Below, piece by piece: positions 38,152 through 46,653 of a stretch of DNA of 64,000 nt. The translations under genes were made by a program, and so were the position numbers. Below the pieces are notes generated by a model. The model did not search any database. It saw only the letters and a list, made by a program, of their open reading frames with translations, and was not told the origin of the DNA. Source of the DNA: [Enterobacter] lignolyticus SCF1. Its GTDB lineage: Bacteria; Pseudomonadota; Gammaproteobacteria; Enterobacterales; Enterobacteriaceae. Location of the stretch: positions 3,720,001 to 3,784,000 of the forward strand of contig NC_014618.1 in assembly GCF_000164865.1 (NCBI RefSeq), written 5' to 3'. Within the stretch, counting starts at the first letter, position 1. Every line of letters starts with the position of its first letter.

Positions 38152-38571
38152 ATGTTATTGCCCTTACTGATGGGGATGCCGGTTATTCTGTGCAATATGC
38201 TGCTACAGTCGCTGGCTTCCGTCTGGAGCATACGTTTTTACATCAAACACTTTCACCACAAAGAAGGCGCGATAGCGGGCGTTCTGGCGTTGTTTGGCAT
38301 TATCACCATTGTACTTTTTGGCAATCTGCTGCAAATCCTGCTGTGGGGAGTGCTTTTCTTGTGGCTGGGAGAATTCAACACGCTGAAAGAGGCGGTGTAT
38401 CACTCTGGCGTTAACTTTGCCACTCTGGGTTATGGCGACATTGTGATGAGCGCGAAATGGAAACTGCTGGGCCCGCTGGAGGCCGTCAATGGCGCGCTGA
38501 TGATCGGACTTTCCGGCGCCAGCATGCTGGCGGTTCTGCAGCACCATATTCGCAAGCAGCTCACGCCCTGA
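38152..38571 (+). CDS. Small two-helix K+ channel-type protein
   Basis: 139 residues from ATG 38152, after GGAGATTAATACT. Two or three hydrophobic segments surround a pore-loop sequence FATLGYGDIVM, which matches the K+ selectivity filter T-x-GYG-D of the Ion_trans_2 family. No cytoplasmic regulatory domain follows. It starts 4 bp after the DUF2955 gene and is almost certainly cotranscribed with the efflux genes, an unusual partner for a tripartite exporter. Pore activity is inferred from the filter. Confidence 0.82.
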   Translation: MLLPLLMGMPVILCNMLLQSLASVWSIRFYIKHFHHKEGAIAGVLALFGIITIVLFGNLLQILLWGVLFLWLGEFNTLKEAVYHSGVNFATLGYGDIVMSAKWKLLGPLEAVNGALMIGLSGASMLAVLQHHIRKQLTP

Positions 38572-38586
38572 GCACCTGTCCAGCTT

Positions 38587-38607
38587 GCCGGGCGCATAAG
38601 GCCCGGC
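38587..38607. repeat. REP-like GC hairpin
   Basis: GCCGGGC (38587-38593) and GCCCGGC (38601-38607) form an inverted repeat between convergent genes, in the style of enterobacterial REP sequences. It is a single unit without a T-run. Confidence 0.5.
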
Positions 38608-38635
38608 GGTAAATACAACACCTGGATAAATTCAT

Positions 38636-40285
38636 CTACATAAAGAACTTCACCGCCTGCTGCAGCGTAGTCCCCATCCCCCACAGCAGCGGCACACCGA
38701 CAGCAATCCAGCTCAGCGTCAGTAGCGGTGTTGCAGGCTTAGGATGCCAGGTAAGCAGAGCATCTTTATTGATGGTATACAGCCCTTTAGCCTGCTGCTG
38801 TTGCTCGGCGGTCATCGCGTATTTTGGCGGAATTGGCCGTACCAGTTGATTGCAGATAAAACCGATAATTAACAGTCCGGTCAGCACCAGCAGCGTAATA
38901 TCGTAGATCCGCGCCGGGTCCACGCCCTGCGCCAGCTGATACTCACGCAAGTAGTTGACCAGTACCGGGCCGCTAATTCCGGCCGCCGACCATGCGGTCA
39001 GCAAGCGACCGTGGATCGCGCCAACCATTTGCGAACCGAATACATCAGCAAGATAAGCCGGGATAGTAGCGAAACCGCCGCCGTACATGGAGATGATCAC
39101 GCACAGCGCGCAGACAAAGAGTGCTACGTAGCCGCCATGGTTAATCAGCGGCAGCGTGCCATAAAGTAAGGCGCCGAGGAAAAAGATCAGCGCAAAAGTC
39201 ACTTTCCTGCCGCACATATCCGAAACCGAGGCCCAGAAAAAACGCCCCAGAATATTAAACAGGCTGAGCAAGCCGGTAAAACCGGCGGCCACGGTGGCGA
39301 TACGCTTAAGCTGTTCACCATTTAGCGCCTGCCAGCTCAGATCCAGCGATAACAGCTTGCCGGCAAAAATCTCCTGCAACATCGGCGAGGCCATACCGAG
39401 AATACCAATCCCGGCGGTGACATTCAGCCATAGTACCAGCCACAGTAGCCAGAACTGAGGGGTCCGCCAGGCCACGCTAACGTGAACCTGAATGCCTGGG
39501 TTGCTGTTGATGACCTTTTGCGCCTTCTCGCCGCTCGGGTGCCAGCCCATCGGCGGCAGACGGTATCCGAAGGTACCGCAAAGCATAAACAACGCGTAAA
39601 TTGCCGATAGTGCCAGAATGCTTTGCCAGACGCCGTTCCCCTGACCATCGGCAAAAAAGTTCATTAACCAGTTCGCGAGCGGCGCGCCCACCAGCGCCCC
39701 GCCACCGAAACCCATAATCGCCATCCCCGCGGCCATCCCGCGCTTATCGGGAAACCAGCGCAGCAGTGTTGAAACCGGTGAGATATAGCCGAGCCCAAGA
39801 CCAATACCGCCAATCACGCCAGCCCCCAACCACAGCAGCCACAGCTGATGGAAATAGATAGCGATGGCCGACAGCAGCAGGCCGCCGCACCAGCACAGAG
39901 TGGCGACAAAACTTACCAGCCGCGGGCCAACTTTCTCCAGCCAGCTCCCCCACAGCGCCGCGGAACAGCCGAGAAAAACGAAAAACAGCGTGTAGGTCCA
40001 GCCGAGCATGGAGATTTTCCAGTCGCACTGACGGGTAAAGAGCTGCTGCCAGAACGAGATCTCAGGCGGACACTGCAGCGGCGCGCTGCCGCCAATCAGA
40101 TGCGACATCGGCAGCCAGTAAACGGAAAAGCCATAGGCCATGCCGATACACAAATGCACCGCCAGCGCGGCAGGAGGGACCAACCAGCGGTTAAATCCAG
40201 GTTTGGCAATAATGCGGGACTTAGCAAAAAAACGACTCAACGATGAAACGGGCGGAGTCGCGATATTTTCATTAATCTGCACCAT
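38636..40285 (-). CDS. OFA-type (oxalate/formate antiporter family) MFS transporter
   Basis: 549 residues, longer than the usual 400-450. There are twelve membrane segments with LEKVGPRLVSFVATLCWCGG after TM2-3, GLGLGYISPVSTLLRWFPDKRGMAAGMAIMGFGGGA (the OFA signature: PDKRG...A) and, in the second half, FWASVSDMCGRKVTF. An extra loop after TM1 (MSHLIGGSAPLQCPPEISFWQQLFTRQCDW) and an extended C-terminus account for the length. Members carry small carboxylates. It is divergent from the purine-type permease. The substrate is unknown. Confidence 0.85.
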   Translation of the reverse strand: MVQINENIATPPVSSLSRFFAKSRIIAKPGFNRWLVPPAALAVHLCIGMAYGFSVYWLPMSHLIGGSAPLQCPPEISFWQQLFTRQCDWKISMLGWTYTLFFVFLGCSAALWGSWLEKVGPRLVSFVATLCWCGGLLLSAIAIYFHQLWLLWLGAGVIGGIGLGLGYISPVSTLLRWFPDKRGMAAGMAIMGFGGGALVGAPLANWLMNFFADGQGNGVWQSILALSAIYALFMLCGTFGYRLPPMGWHPSGEKAQKVINSNPGIQVHVSVAWRTPQFWLLWLVLWLNVTAGIGILGMASPMLQEIFAGKLLSLDLSWQALNGEQLKRIATVAAGFTGLLSLFNILGRFFWASVSDMCGRKVTFALIFFLGALLYGTLPLINHGGYVALFVCALCVIISMYGGGFATIPAYLADVFGSQMVGAIHGRLLTAWSAAGISGPVLVNYLREYQLAQGVDPARIYDITLLVLTGLLIIGFICNQLVRPIPPKYAMTAEQQQQAKGLYTINKDALLTWHPKPATPLLTLSWIAVGVPLLWGMGTTLQQAVKFFM

Positions 40286-40843
40286 ATTCCTGTCCTTATC
40301 ATATTTGTTTGCCGGCTAGCGCAGCAGCCGGTGGCAGACGGTAAAGGCAAGAACGATGCCACCTGATGAAAAAACGAACAAAAATGGTGACTGAAGCGAG
40401 CAAGCTGACTACAGCAAAACCGCTGAGTACAAATCCAGACATCAACAAGAGAAAACCATCGCCGACAATGTTCTCTTTTCCCGGACAAACTTAGCGTTAT
40501 GTGGGCCAGGTTAACGATGGCAAACGATTTTGATAAACCGAACTCTCAGACTGATACAGCGTATCAGATGGATGAAATCGGGAATATGGTTGCCAGTCGC
40601 CATGAATACACAGCCTGAAAATAGCCGCAAAAACCCGTGATTAATTTCACAGATACATTATCCGACAAGGATATGACTCATTTCTGGCACAGCTTACGCA
40701 TAACACCGTCACCGCATAAGAAACTCCGTGCGCATATCACGCTAATGAACGTCATCAGCAGAGGGAGGCGACGGCCTTCGAATCGTAACTTCTGCCCTTT
40801 CATTTCCGACATGAACAGAAGTCGTAAAGGAGACAACTACTTC
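40286..40843. other. 558-bp divergent intergenic region
   Basis: No convincing gene; the short open frames lack similarity and ribosome sites. It must contain promoters for the OFA transporter (left) and the permease (right). I did not recognise a purine riboswitch or a defined operator. Confidence 0.45.
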
Positions 40844-42313
40844 ATGAAAGATTTTGCCATTCCGGACTCACACAATACGGCGTCTACCGCGCCGGTCGAT
40901 GAGATCCTGCCAATTACGCAAATGATACTCTATGGATTGCAGCACGTACTGGTGATGTACGCCGGGGCAGTGGCGGTTCCGCTGGTGGTAGGCAATGCGG
41001 TAGGGCTACCTGCAGAACACATTATTTTATTAATCAGCGCTGATTTGTTTGTTTGCGGCGCCGCAACGCTCGTGCAATCGATGGGCATCAGGCAGTGGCT
41101 GGGCTGTCGGCTGCCGCTGATTCAGGGCTGTACTTTCGCCGCGCTAATCCCGATGGTGCTTATTGGCAAAGAGTACGGTATCGGCGCGATCTCCGGGGCG
41201 GTTATCGTCGCGGGCATTTTTATCCTCTGCTGCGCGCCGTGGATTAGCCGCCTGATTCGCTTCTTTCCGAAGGTGGTGATGGGCGGCATCGTCACGCTGA
41301 TAGGGCTCTCTATCATGCCGGTGGCAGGCGGCTGGATTGGCGGTGGCAGCAGTGAGATGGCTGGGTTCGGCGATCTCTTCTCGCTACTGATGGCGGCTAT
41401 CACCCTGGTCATCATTCTTAACCTTTATACTTTCGCAACCGGGGTTATCAAAAACACCGCAGTGCTGATCGGGCTGGTGATTGGTACCATTTTATGGAGC
41501 TTCTTTAAGCCGCTGGATTTTAACCTCGTCAACGTCACCCCGTGGCTGCACCTGCCGCAGGTGATGCAGTTCGCCCGACCGGAATTTCATATTGTTCCCG
41601 TCGCCCTGTTGTCGATGGTGATGGTGGTGGTTATGGTCGAGACCATGTCGTCAATCATGGGTACCGGCGATATCGTCGGTAAAAAGGTTGACGCCAGCAT
41701 GCTGCGTAACGGCCTGAATACCTGCGGCCTGGCTACCATGGTTTGTGGCCTCTTTAACCTGTTCCCCTATGCCGCCTTTGCGCAGAACATTGGCCTTATT
41801 GGTCTGACCGGGGTACGCAGCCGCTTTGTGGTGTCGGTTTCCGGCGTCATCCTGATGCTGATGGGCGTCTTCGCTAAAATGGCGGCGCTGGTGGTGCTGA
41901 TCCCGAAACCGATCCTCGGCGGCGCGGGTGTCGTAATGTTTGGTATGGTCGCCGTCTCCGGTATCCGTACGCTCGGTCAGGTCAACTATCGCAACAATAA
42001 CAATGGAATGGTCGTCGGACTGACCCTTGGTCTCGGCATGATGCCGGTCCTGGTGCCCAACCTGTTTACCCAGTTTCCACCGATGATGCAGCTGTTCCTG
42101 CACAGCGGTATCACCATCGGAACCCTGACGGCGATCGTCGCCAATCTGACGCTTAACGGCAGCGTGCCGTTTCGTATTTCTCACGATGTTCCAGAACCAG
42201 ACCCGGTGCCGCCGAGCGCTGCCGCTCGCAACATGGCGGTACGGACGGTGCGCATGTGGCTGCTGTTGCGCAAGGTGCAAAAAGGTCAAACCACCGCGGG
42301 TAGCCAGGAGTAA
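40844..42313 (+). CDS. NCS2-family xanthine/urate-type purine permease
   Basis: 489 residues from ATG 40844, with AAAGGAG 11 bases upstream; the frame is open further upstream but that part is unlike the family. Fourteen-helix nucleobase-ascorbate fold. Signature segments are YGLQHVLVMYAGAVAVPLVVG, PLIQGCTFAALIPMV and AQNIGLIGLTGVRSRFV, with the Asn-x-Gly and Ser-Arg of purine-specific members. It probably imports xanthine or urate by proton symport. It faces the molybdenum hydroxylase genes, which supports a purine or other N-heterocycle substrate. Confidence 0.88.
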   Translation: MKDFAIPDSHNTASTAPVDEILPITQMILYGLQHVLVMYAGAVAVPLVVGNAVGLPAEHIILLISADLFVCGAATLVQSMGIRQWLGCRLPLIQGCTFAALIPMVLIGKEYGIGAISGAVIVAGIFILCCAPWISRLIRFFPKVVMGGIVTLIGLSIMPVAGGWIGGGSSEMAGFGDLFSLLMAAITLVIILNLYTFATGVIKNTAVLIGLVIGTILWSFFKPLDFNLVNVTPWLHLPQVMQFARPEFHIVPVALLSMVMVVVMVETMSSIMGTGDIVGKKVDASMLRNGLNTCGLATMVCGLFNLFPYAAFAQNIGLIGLTGVRSRFVVSVSGVILMLMGVFAKMAALVVLIPKPILGGAGVVMFGMVAVSGIRTLGQVNYRNNNNGMVVGLTLGLGMMPVLVPNLFTQFPPMMQLFLHSGITIGTLTAIVANLTLNGSVPFRISHDVPEPDPVPPSAAARNMAVRTVRMWLLLRKVQKGQTTAGSQE

Positions 42314-42452
42314 TTTATGTCCATGGCGCCACGCCAGCTTTTTGCCTTGTGAATGAAACTCACTATGTGCTGAAAATTGATAAGGTACCTGTGCCGCAAT
42401 CCGGGGTTGGGGATTACCCCGATTAATGTGTCACGAAGACAGGCAGGAGACG

Positions 42453-42482
42453 TTCCGGGGTAATAAACGCCTTACCCCGGAA
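42453..42482. terminator. Perfect 11-bp hairpin between permease and 2Fe-2S gene
   Basis: TTCCGGGGTAA (42453-42463) pairs exactly with TTACCCCGGAA (42472-42482). It separates convergent genes and probably ends both transcripts, although no long T-run follows on either strand. Confidence 0.5.
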
Positions 42483-42489
42483 TCAGACA

Positions 42490-42948
42490 TTACGATTTAA
42501 TCGCGTGTTGAATGGAGTCGATAATCGGTTGGTAGCCTGTGCAACGGCACATATTGCCCTCTAACACATCCTTTATCTGCGCTTCGGTTGGGTTTGGATC
42601 TTTGGTTAGTAGCTCAGTGGCGCTAACGAGTACTCCCGGGGTACAAAACCCGCACTGCACGCCGCCCTTCTCGATAAATGCGTCCTGTAATTTTTGGGTA
42701 ATCGGATTATCATTTAACCCTTCGAGAGTCACAATCTCCGCATCATCACACTGCGCGGCCAGCACCAGACAGGAACACACCGCGTTACCGTCCATCAGCA
42801 CCGTACAGGCGCCGCATTCACCTATCGAACATCCCTCTTTGGTGGCGGTAAGTCGCAACGTATCGCGCACCAGATCCAACAACCGCATATTGCCTTCGAC
42901 CTTCGCTTCCACCAGCTTGCCGTTCACCTTCACTTTAATTATGCTCAT
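42490..42948 (-). CDS. Molybdenum hydroxylase 2Fe-2S subunit (XdhC/CoxS type)
   Basis: 152 residues. Plant-type 2Fe-2S cluster ligands Cys40, Cys45, Cys48 and Cys60 (EGCSIGECGACTV...CSC) and the second, hydroxylase-specific cluster Cys99, Cys102, Cys134 and Cys136 (VQCGFCTPG, MCRCTGYQ). It relays electrons from the molybdenum centre to FAD. It follows the large subunit by 40 bp and completes a two-gene enzyme of the xanthine dehydrogenase family. E. coli XdhC is similar in size. Confidence 0.93.
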   Translation of the reverse strand: MSIIKVKVNGKLVEAKVEGNMRLLDLVRDTLRLTATKEGCSIGECGACTVLMDGNAVCSCLVLAAQCDDAEIVTLEGLNDNPITQKLQDAFIEKGGVQCGFCTPGVLVSATELLTKDPNPTEAQIKDVLEGNMCRCTGYQPIIDSIQHAIKS

Positions 42949-42988
42949 TGCTCTATCCTGATAGGGCGCTGCGCGCCCAACGTAATCA

Positions 42989-45900
42989 TTAAATCCCTGA
43001 TACCTGCTGCGCCTCAGCCATCATATCGCGGAACATATTGACGAATACCGGCTGCTTATAGGCCGCCGACCAGCGCTTGCCGATCGCGGCATAGATAAGC
43101 TTATCCAGCACTTCACAGGCACTGTTGATACTGTCGCTGTTCAGCGGTTTCCCCAGCAGGCACCGCTCAATATCCAGCAACCGCTGTGGCTTGCTGAACA
43201 GCGCGCCATCCACCAGCCGGCAGTAGCTCACCGTCCCGTCGTCGGCAAAATCCAGCAGCGCGCTCAGGCTTTGGCGCGTAATATTCAGCGCGTTACGCCG
43301 TCCTAACTGGTGATAGAAACCTTTCGCCTGCGGTCGCGCCGGCGGCGGCAGTATCACTTTGGTCAGCAGCTCATCAGGCTGACGCTGGGTTTTATAGCCA
43401 GAGAGTAAGAACTCGGCCAGACCAAGGGTACGCATGCCGTTAAGCGAGCACAGTTCGATACGGGCATCATAGAGAATGGCTGGCGGGATTGAGTCGCCGC
43501 AGGGAGCGGCGTTGACGATATTACCGCCGATGGTGGCGCGATTACGGATCTGATGCGAACCGACGGTATGGCAGGCCTGCACAAGCAGCGGGTAGCGTTC
43601 ACGCAGCAGAGGATGATCGGTGATGCGGTTAAAGGTCATCGCCCCGCCGATGGTCACTTCATGCGTCGCGGGATCTTCGCTCACCTGCGTCAGTTCAGGC
43701 AGATGAGAAATATCTATCAGCCGCATTGCCCGGGTCTGCAAACGTCCCTGTACAATAACGTCAGTACCGCCGGCGATAGCCGTGACGCCATCATTCGCCA
43801 GCAGGGTTAGCGCCTCCTGCAGGCTTTGCGGCCGGGTCACTTCCACGTCCGTGAGGCGTAACACGTGTTTCCTGTTTTCCGCCTCCAGCATCATTTCACT
43901 TTGGCGAACCGGTTTCTTCAGGTTGTAGCCGAGGATCACCTGTTCGAGGGTCAGAGGTAATTTATTAAACCGCGCTTCCAGCGCAAAGCTCACCGCGTTA
44001 TTGATCGCCGCCGCCGCCAGCTCGGTTGCTGGCTCACCAATCCCCTTCGCGCCCAGCGGCCCGGCGATATCCGGGTTTTCCACGCCGATAACCGTCATGC
44101 GTGGGATATCTTTCATCGTTGGCAGCAGGTAGCTATCGAAGTTTTCCGACTTCACCTGGCCATTTTCAATGTTGAAGTCCTCCAGCAACGCGTAGCCGAA
44201 ACCCTGAGCGACCCCGCCGTAGACCTGTCCTTCGAAGCCCACCGGATTGAGTACACGTCCAACATCATGCGCGGCGGTTACATGCAGCAGATCGGTTTTG
44301 CCGGTACTGGTGTTGACGCGGACCTCAGCCACCTGGCAGCCGTACACCCAGGTGAAATACGGGCTGCCGCAACCTTTCTCTTCATCCCAGTGGATCGGTG
44401 GCGGCACAAACCAGCCGTATTCGGTCAAGCTGACACTGGCCCATTTGGTTTTGTTGACCGCAGTTTTGAAGTCAATGCGCCGTTCGCTATCCTGGATATT
44501 GATAATAAAGCCATTCTGCCAACGCGTTTCGCTCAGCTCGCGGGTTCCGATGCTGTCGCCGACCACGCTGAGAATACGGCGTTTTATCTTATCGGCGGCA
44601 TCAAGGATCGCCCCTCCGCCGACCATCGTTCCACGGGTGGCCGCTGTCGAGCCGCCGTCACCGATAACCGATGTTGGCGGCTCCATAAAATGGAGATCCG
44701 CCAGTTCAATGCCGAAGGTTTCCGCAGCGATCAGCGACATCGCGGTCTGTAACCCCTGACCATTTTCCGATACCGACGTCGCCAGGTTGACGCTACCGTC
44801 TTCGTTCACCTGAATCAGCGCCGTGGAGGTATCAACGCCCTCCGCGCCGATGGAACAGCCGCGATAGCTCAACGCGATGCCGATACCGTAACGATAAACG
44901 CCGCCTTTTAGATTTAACTCGCGATAGTGTTGGCGCCTGGCGGCAAACTCTGACGCATTCACCGCCTTGTTCAGGACCTCAACTGCCGAGACGGTATGTT
45001 TATCAAACAGCTGTCCGGTCACCGAGGTATCGCCCTGACGTAAGGCGTTAACCTCGCGTACCGCTACCGGCGAAAGATTGAGGGTTTCGGCGATCTCATC
45101 CATAAAGGATTCGTTAGCATAGACCACCTGCGGCGAGCCGAAGCCGCGCATCGCCGAGGTATAGCTGTTGTTGGTATAAACCGCTTTCACATCGATATGG
45201 ACGTTAGGAATGTTGTACGGCCCCGCCGCCTGTACCGAAGAGCGCCAGGTGACGAACGGTGATGAAGCCGCATAACCACCGCTGTCGGCCAGAATATCGA
45301 TTTTGATCGCCAGGATGCGCCCGGCGTCGTCCATCCCCGCCCGGTACTTCATCTTATACGGATGGCGCTTGCAGCTTTCGATAATTGACTGCTCGCGGGT
45401 GTAGGTGAATTTCACCGGACAGCCTGTCAGGCGGGTCATCAGCGCCGAACGGCAGGCCAGGTGATCGATAATGTCATCTTTTCCGCCGAACGAGCCGCCC
45501 ATCACCGCGCGTTTGACGTTGATCTGGCTCTGCGGGCAGCCTATGAATTTAGCCACGAAGCTACGCACACGGTGCGGGTTTTGAATTGAGCCTGAGATAA
45601 TCAGGCTGCCGTCGGTGGGGTCAAGCCAGGTCAGCACCACTTCCGGCTCGATGTAAGCGTGCTCCTGGAAGCCCACTTCATATTCACGTTCAATAACGTG
45701 CTTTGCCTCAGCGAAGCCTTTTTCGATATCCCCCTTAACGGTATGGTGATGAGCAACGACATTATCACGGCATTCGGGATGTATTCGCCGCGCGTCGGGT
45801 GCCATCGCCTCTTCTACGTCGGTCAACGGCACATACGGCGCATAACGAACGCGGATTTTATCCGCCGCTTCGCAGGCGACTTCATAGCTGGTCGCCGCCA

Positions 45901-46204
45901 CTACTGCCACCACATCGCCGTGAAAGACGACCTCGTCTTTCACGATCGGCAGATAATCTTTCACAATAATCCCTACCGCTGGGGTACCGGGAATATCCTG
46001 CCAGGTGGCGATCTTGACGACGCCTTCGACGCTCAGCGCCTCACTAAGATCGATCTCCTCGATTTTCCCGGCAGGAATATCCGCAAAGCGACAGACGCCA
46101 TAGAGCATGCCGGGTAAGGTAATATCATCGCCATAAATGGCCGTTCCTTTGACTTTCGCCAATCCATCCACGCGCCGCAGCGGCGCTGAACGTGAAGCAC
46201 ACAT
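42989..46204 (-). CDS. Molybdenum hydroxylase large subunit: fused Mo-cofactor and FAD domains (XdhA-XdhB type)
   Basis: 1071 residues. Residues about 1-765 are a molybdopterin-binding hydroxylase subunit (GGSFGGKDD, AMRGFGSPQ, VSENGQGLQT, and GAKGIGEPATEL with the catalytic Glu). Residues about 785-1071 are the FAD-binding subunit (AIAGGTDVIVQ, ATIGGNIVNAAPCGDSIPPAIL). In E. coli these are separate XdhA and XdhB, and in the eukaryotic single chain the FAD part precedes the Mo part. Here the order is Mo-FAD in one frame with no stop or frameshift. Likely substrate: a purine or related N-heterocycle, from the permease next door. Ribosome site GAGGGG lies before ATG 46204. Confidence 0.9.
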   Translation of the reverse strand: MCASRSAPLRRVDGLAKVKGTAIYGDDITLPGMLYGVCRFADIPAGKIEEIDLSEALSVEGVVKIATWQDIPGTPAVGIIVKDYLPIVKDEVVFHGDVVAVVAATSYEVACEAADKIRVRYAPYVPLTDVEEAMAPDARRIHPECRDNVVAHHHTVKGDIEKGFAEAKHVIEREYEVGFQEHAYIEPEVVLTWLDPTDGSLIISGSIQNPHRVRSFVAKFIGCPQSQINVKRAVMGGSFGGKDDIIDHLACRSALMTRLTGCPVKFTYTREQSIIESCKRHPYKMKYRAGMDDAGRILAIKIDILADSGGYAASSPFVTWRSSVQAAGPYNIPNVHIDVKAVYTNNSYTSAMRGFGSPQVVYANESFMDEIAETLNLSPVAVREVNALRQGDTSVTGQLFDKHTVSAVEVLNKAVNASEFAARRQHYRELNLKGGVYRYGIGIALSYRGCSIGAEGVDTSTALIQVNEDGSVNLATSVSENGQGLQTAMSLIAAETFGIELADLHFMEPPTSVIGDGGSTAATRGTMVGGGAILDAADKIKRRILSVVGDSIGTRELSETRWQNGFIINIQDSERRIDFKTAVNKTKWASVSLTEYGWFVPPPIHWDEEKGCGSPYFTWVYGCQVAEVRVNTSTGKTDLLHVTAAHDVGRVLNPVGFEGQVYGGVAQGFGYALLEDFNIENGQVKSENFDSYLLPTMKDIPRMTVIGVENPDIAGPLGAKGIGEPATELAAAAINNAVSFALEARFNKLPLTLEQVILGYNLKKPVRQSEMMLEAENRKHVLRLTDVEVTRPQSLQEALTLLANDGVTAIAGGTDVIVQGRLQTRAMRLIDISHLPELTQVSEDPATHEVTIGGAMTFNRITDHPLLRERYPLLVQACHTVGSHQIRNRATIGGNIVNAAPCGDSIPPAILYDARIELCSLNGMRTLGLAEFLLSGYKTQRQPDELLTKVILPPPARPQAKGFYHQLGRRNALNITRQSLSALLDFADDGTVSYCRLVDGALFSKPQRLLDIERCLLGKPLNSDSINSACEVLDKLIYAAIGKRWSAAYKQPVFVNMFRDMMAEAQQVSGI

Positions 46205-46609
46205 AACATTCCCCTCAATGATTGTCCGTTGCTGGCAATCCCGGGCTCGCCAAACGTAGCGCTATCTATAACCCATGGGAAAAGCCTCATCACCGACAGC
46301 AAATCCAATATTTGTGCCATAAATCAAAGGGGTGCTGGTTAAGGTTGTTTTTTGTGAATCGCCGAGCAAAACGCGGCAAAAGCGAGGAAAAACTAGCGCG
46401 CCTGAGGCAACCGCTTGCATGCTGGCGGAACCTCAACATCGCTGTTATCAAAGTAATAGATTTGTTTTCTCAAATTAATAATTTTCCTGCCCGTCTATCG
46501 GGTATGGATAGACGGTATAGATTCGAATGTCATGCTCATGAAATGCATCGCTTTCGCTGCTTCACCGTGGGTGTAATTCTGGCCGGGGCCAAACTTGCCG
46601 CGTCGATCG
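46205..46609. other. Intergenic region upstream of the molybdenum hydroxylase
   Basis: About 400 bp with no gene seen. It must hold the promoter of the Mo hydroxylase operon, which reads leftward from 46204. No operator recognised. Confidence 0.45.
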
Positions 46610-46637
46610 AAAAAAGGGAAGCGGCAAGCCGCTTCCC
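46610..46637 (-). terminator. Rho-independent terminator of cadBA
   Basis: GGGAAGCGGC (46616-46625) pairs with GCCGCTTCCC (46628-46637); on the minus strand six Ts follow. It lies 17 bp beyond the cadA stop. Confidence 0.85.
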
Positions 46638-46653
46638 TTAGTTACACGATTAA

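Noticed and set aside
40286..40843. Purine riboswitch before the NCS2 permease
   Set aside because: I could not find the conserved junction and loop sequences of a purine aptamer.
42314..42426. Short open stretch after the permease, ending at 42426 and containing VNETHYVLKIDKVPVPQSG
   Set aside because: It has no good start or ribosome site and I could not match it to a family; it may be a gene fragment, but evidence is too thin to annotate.
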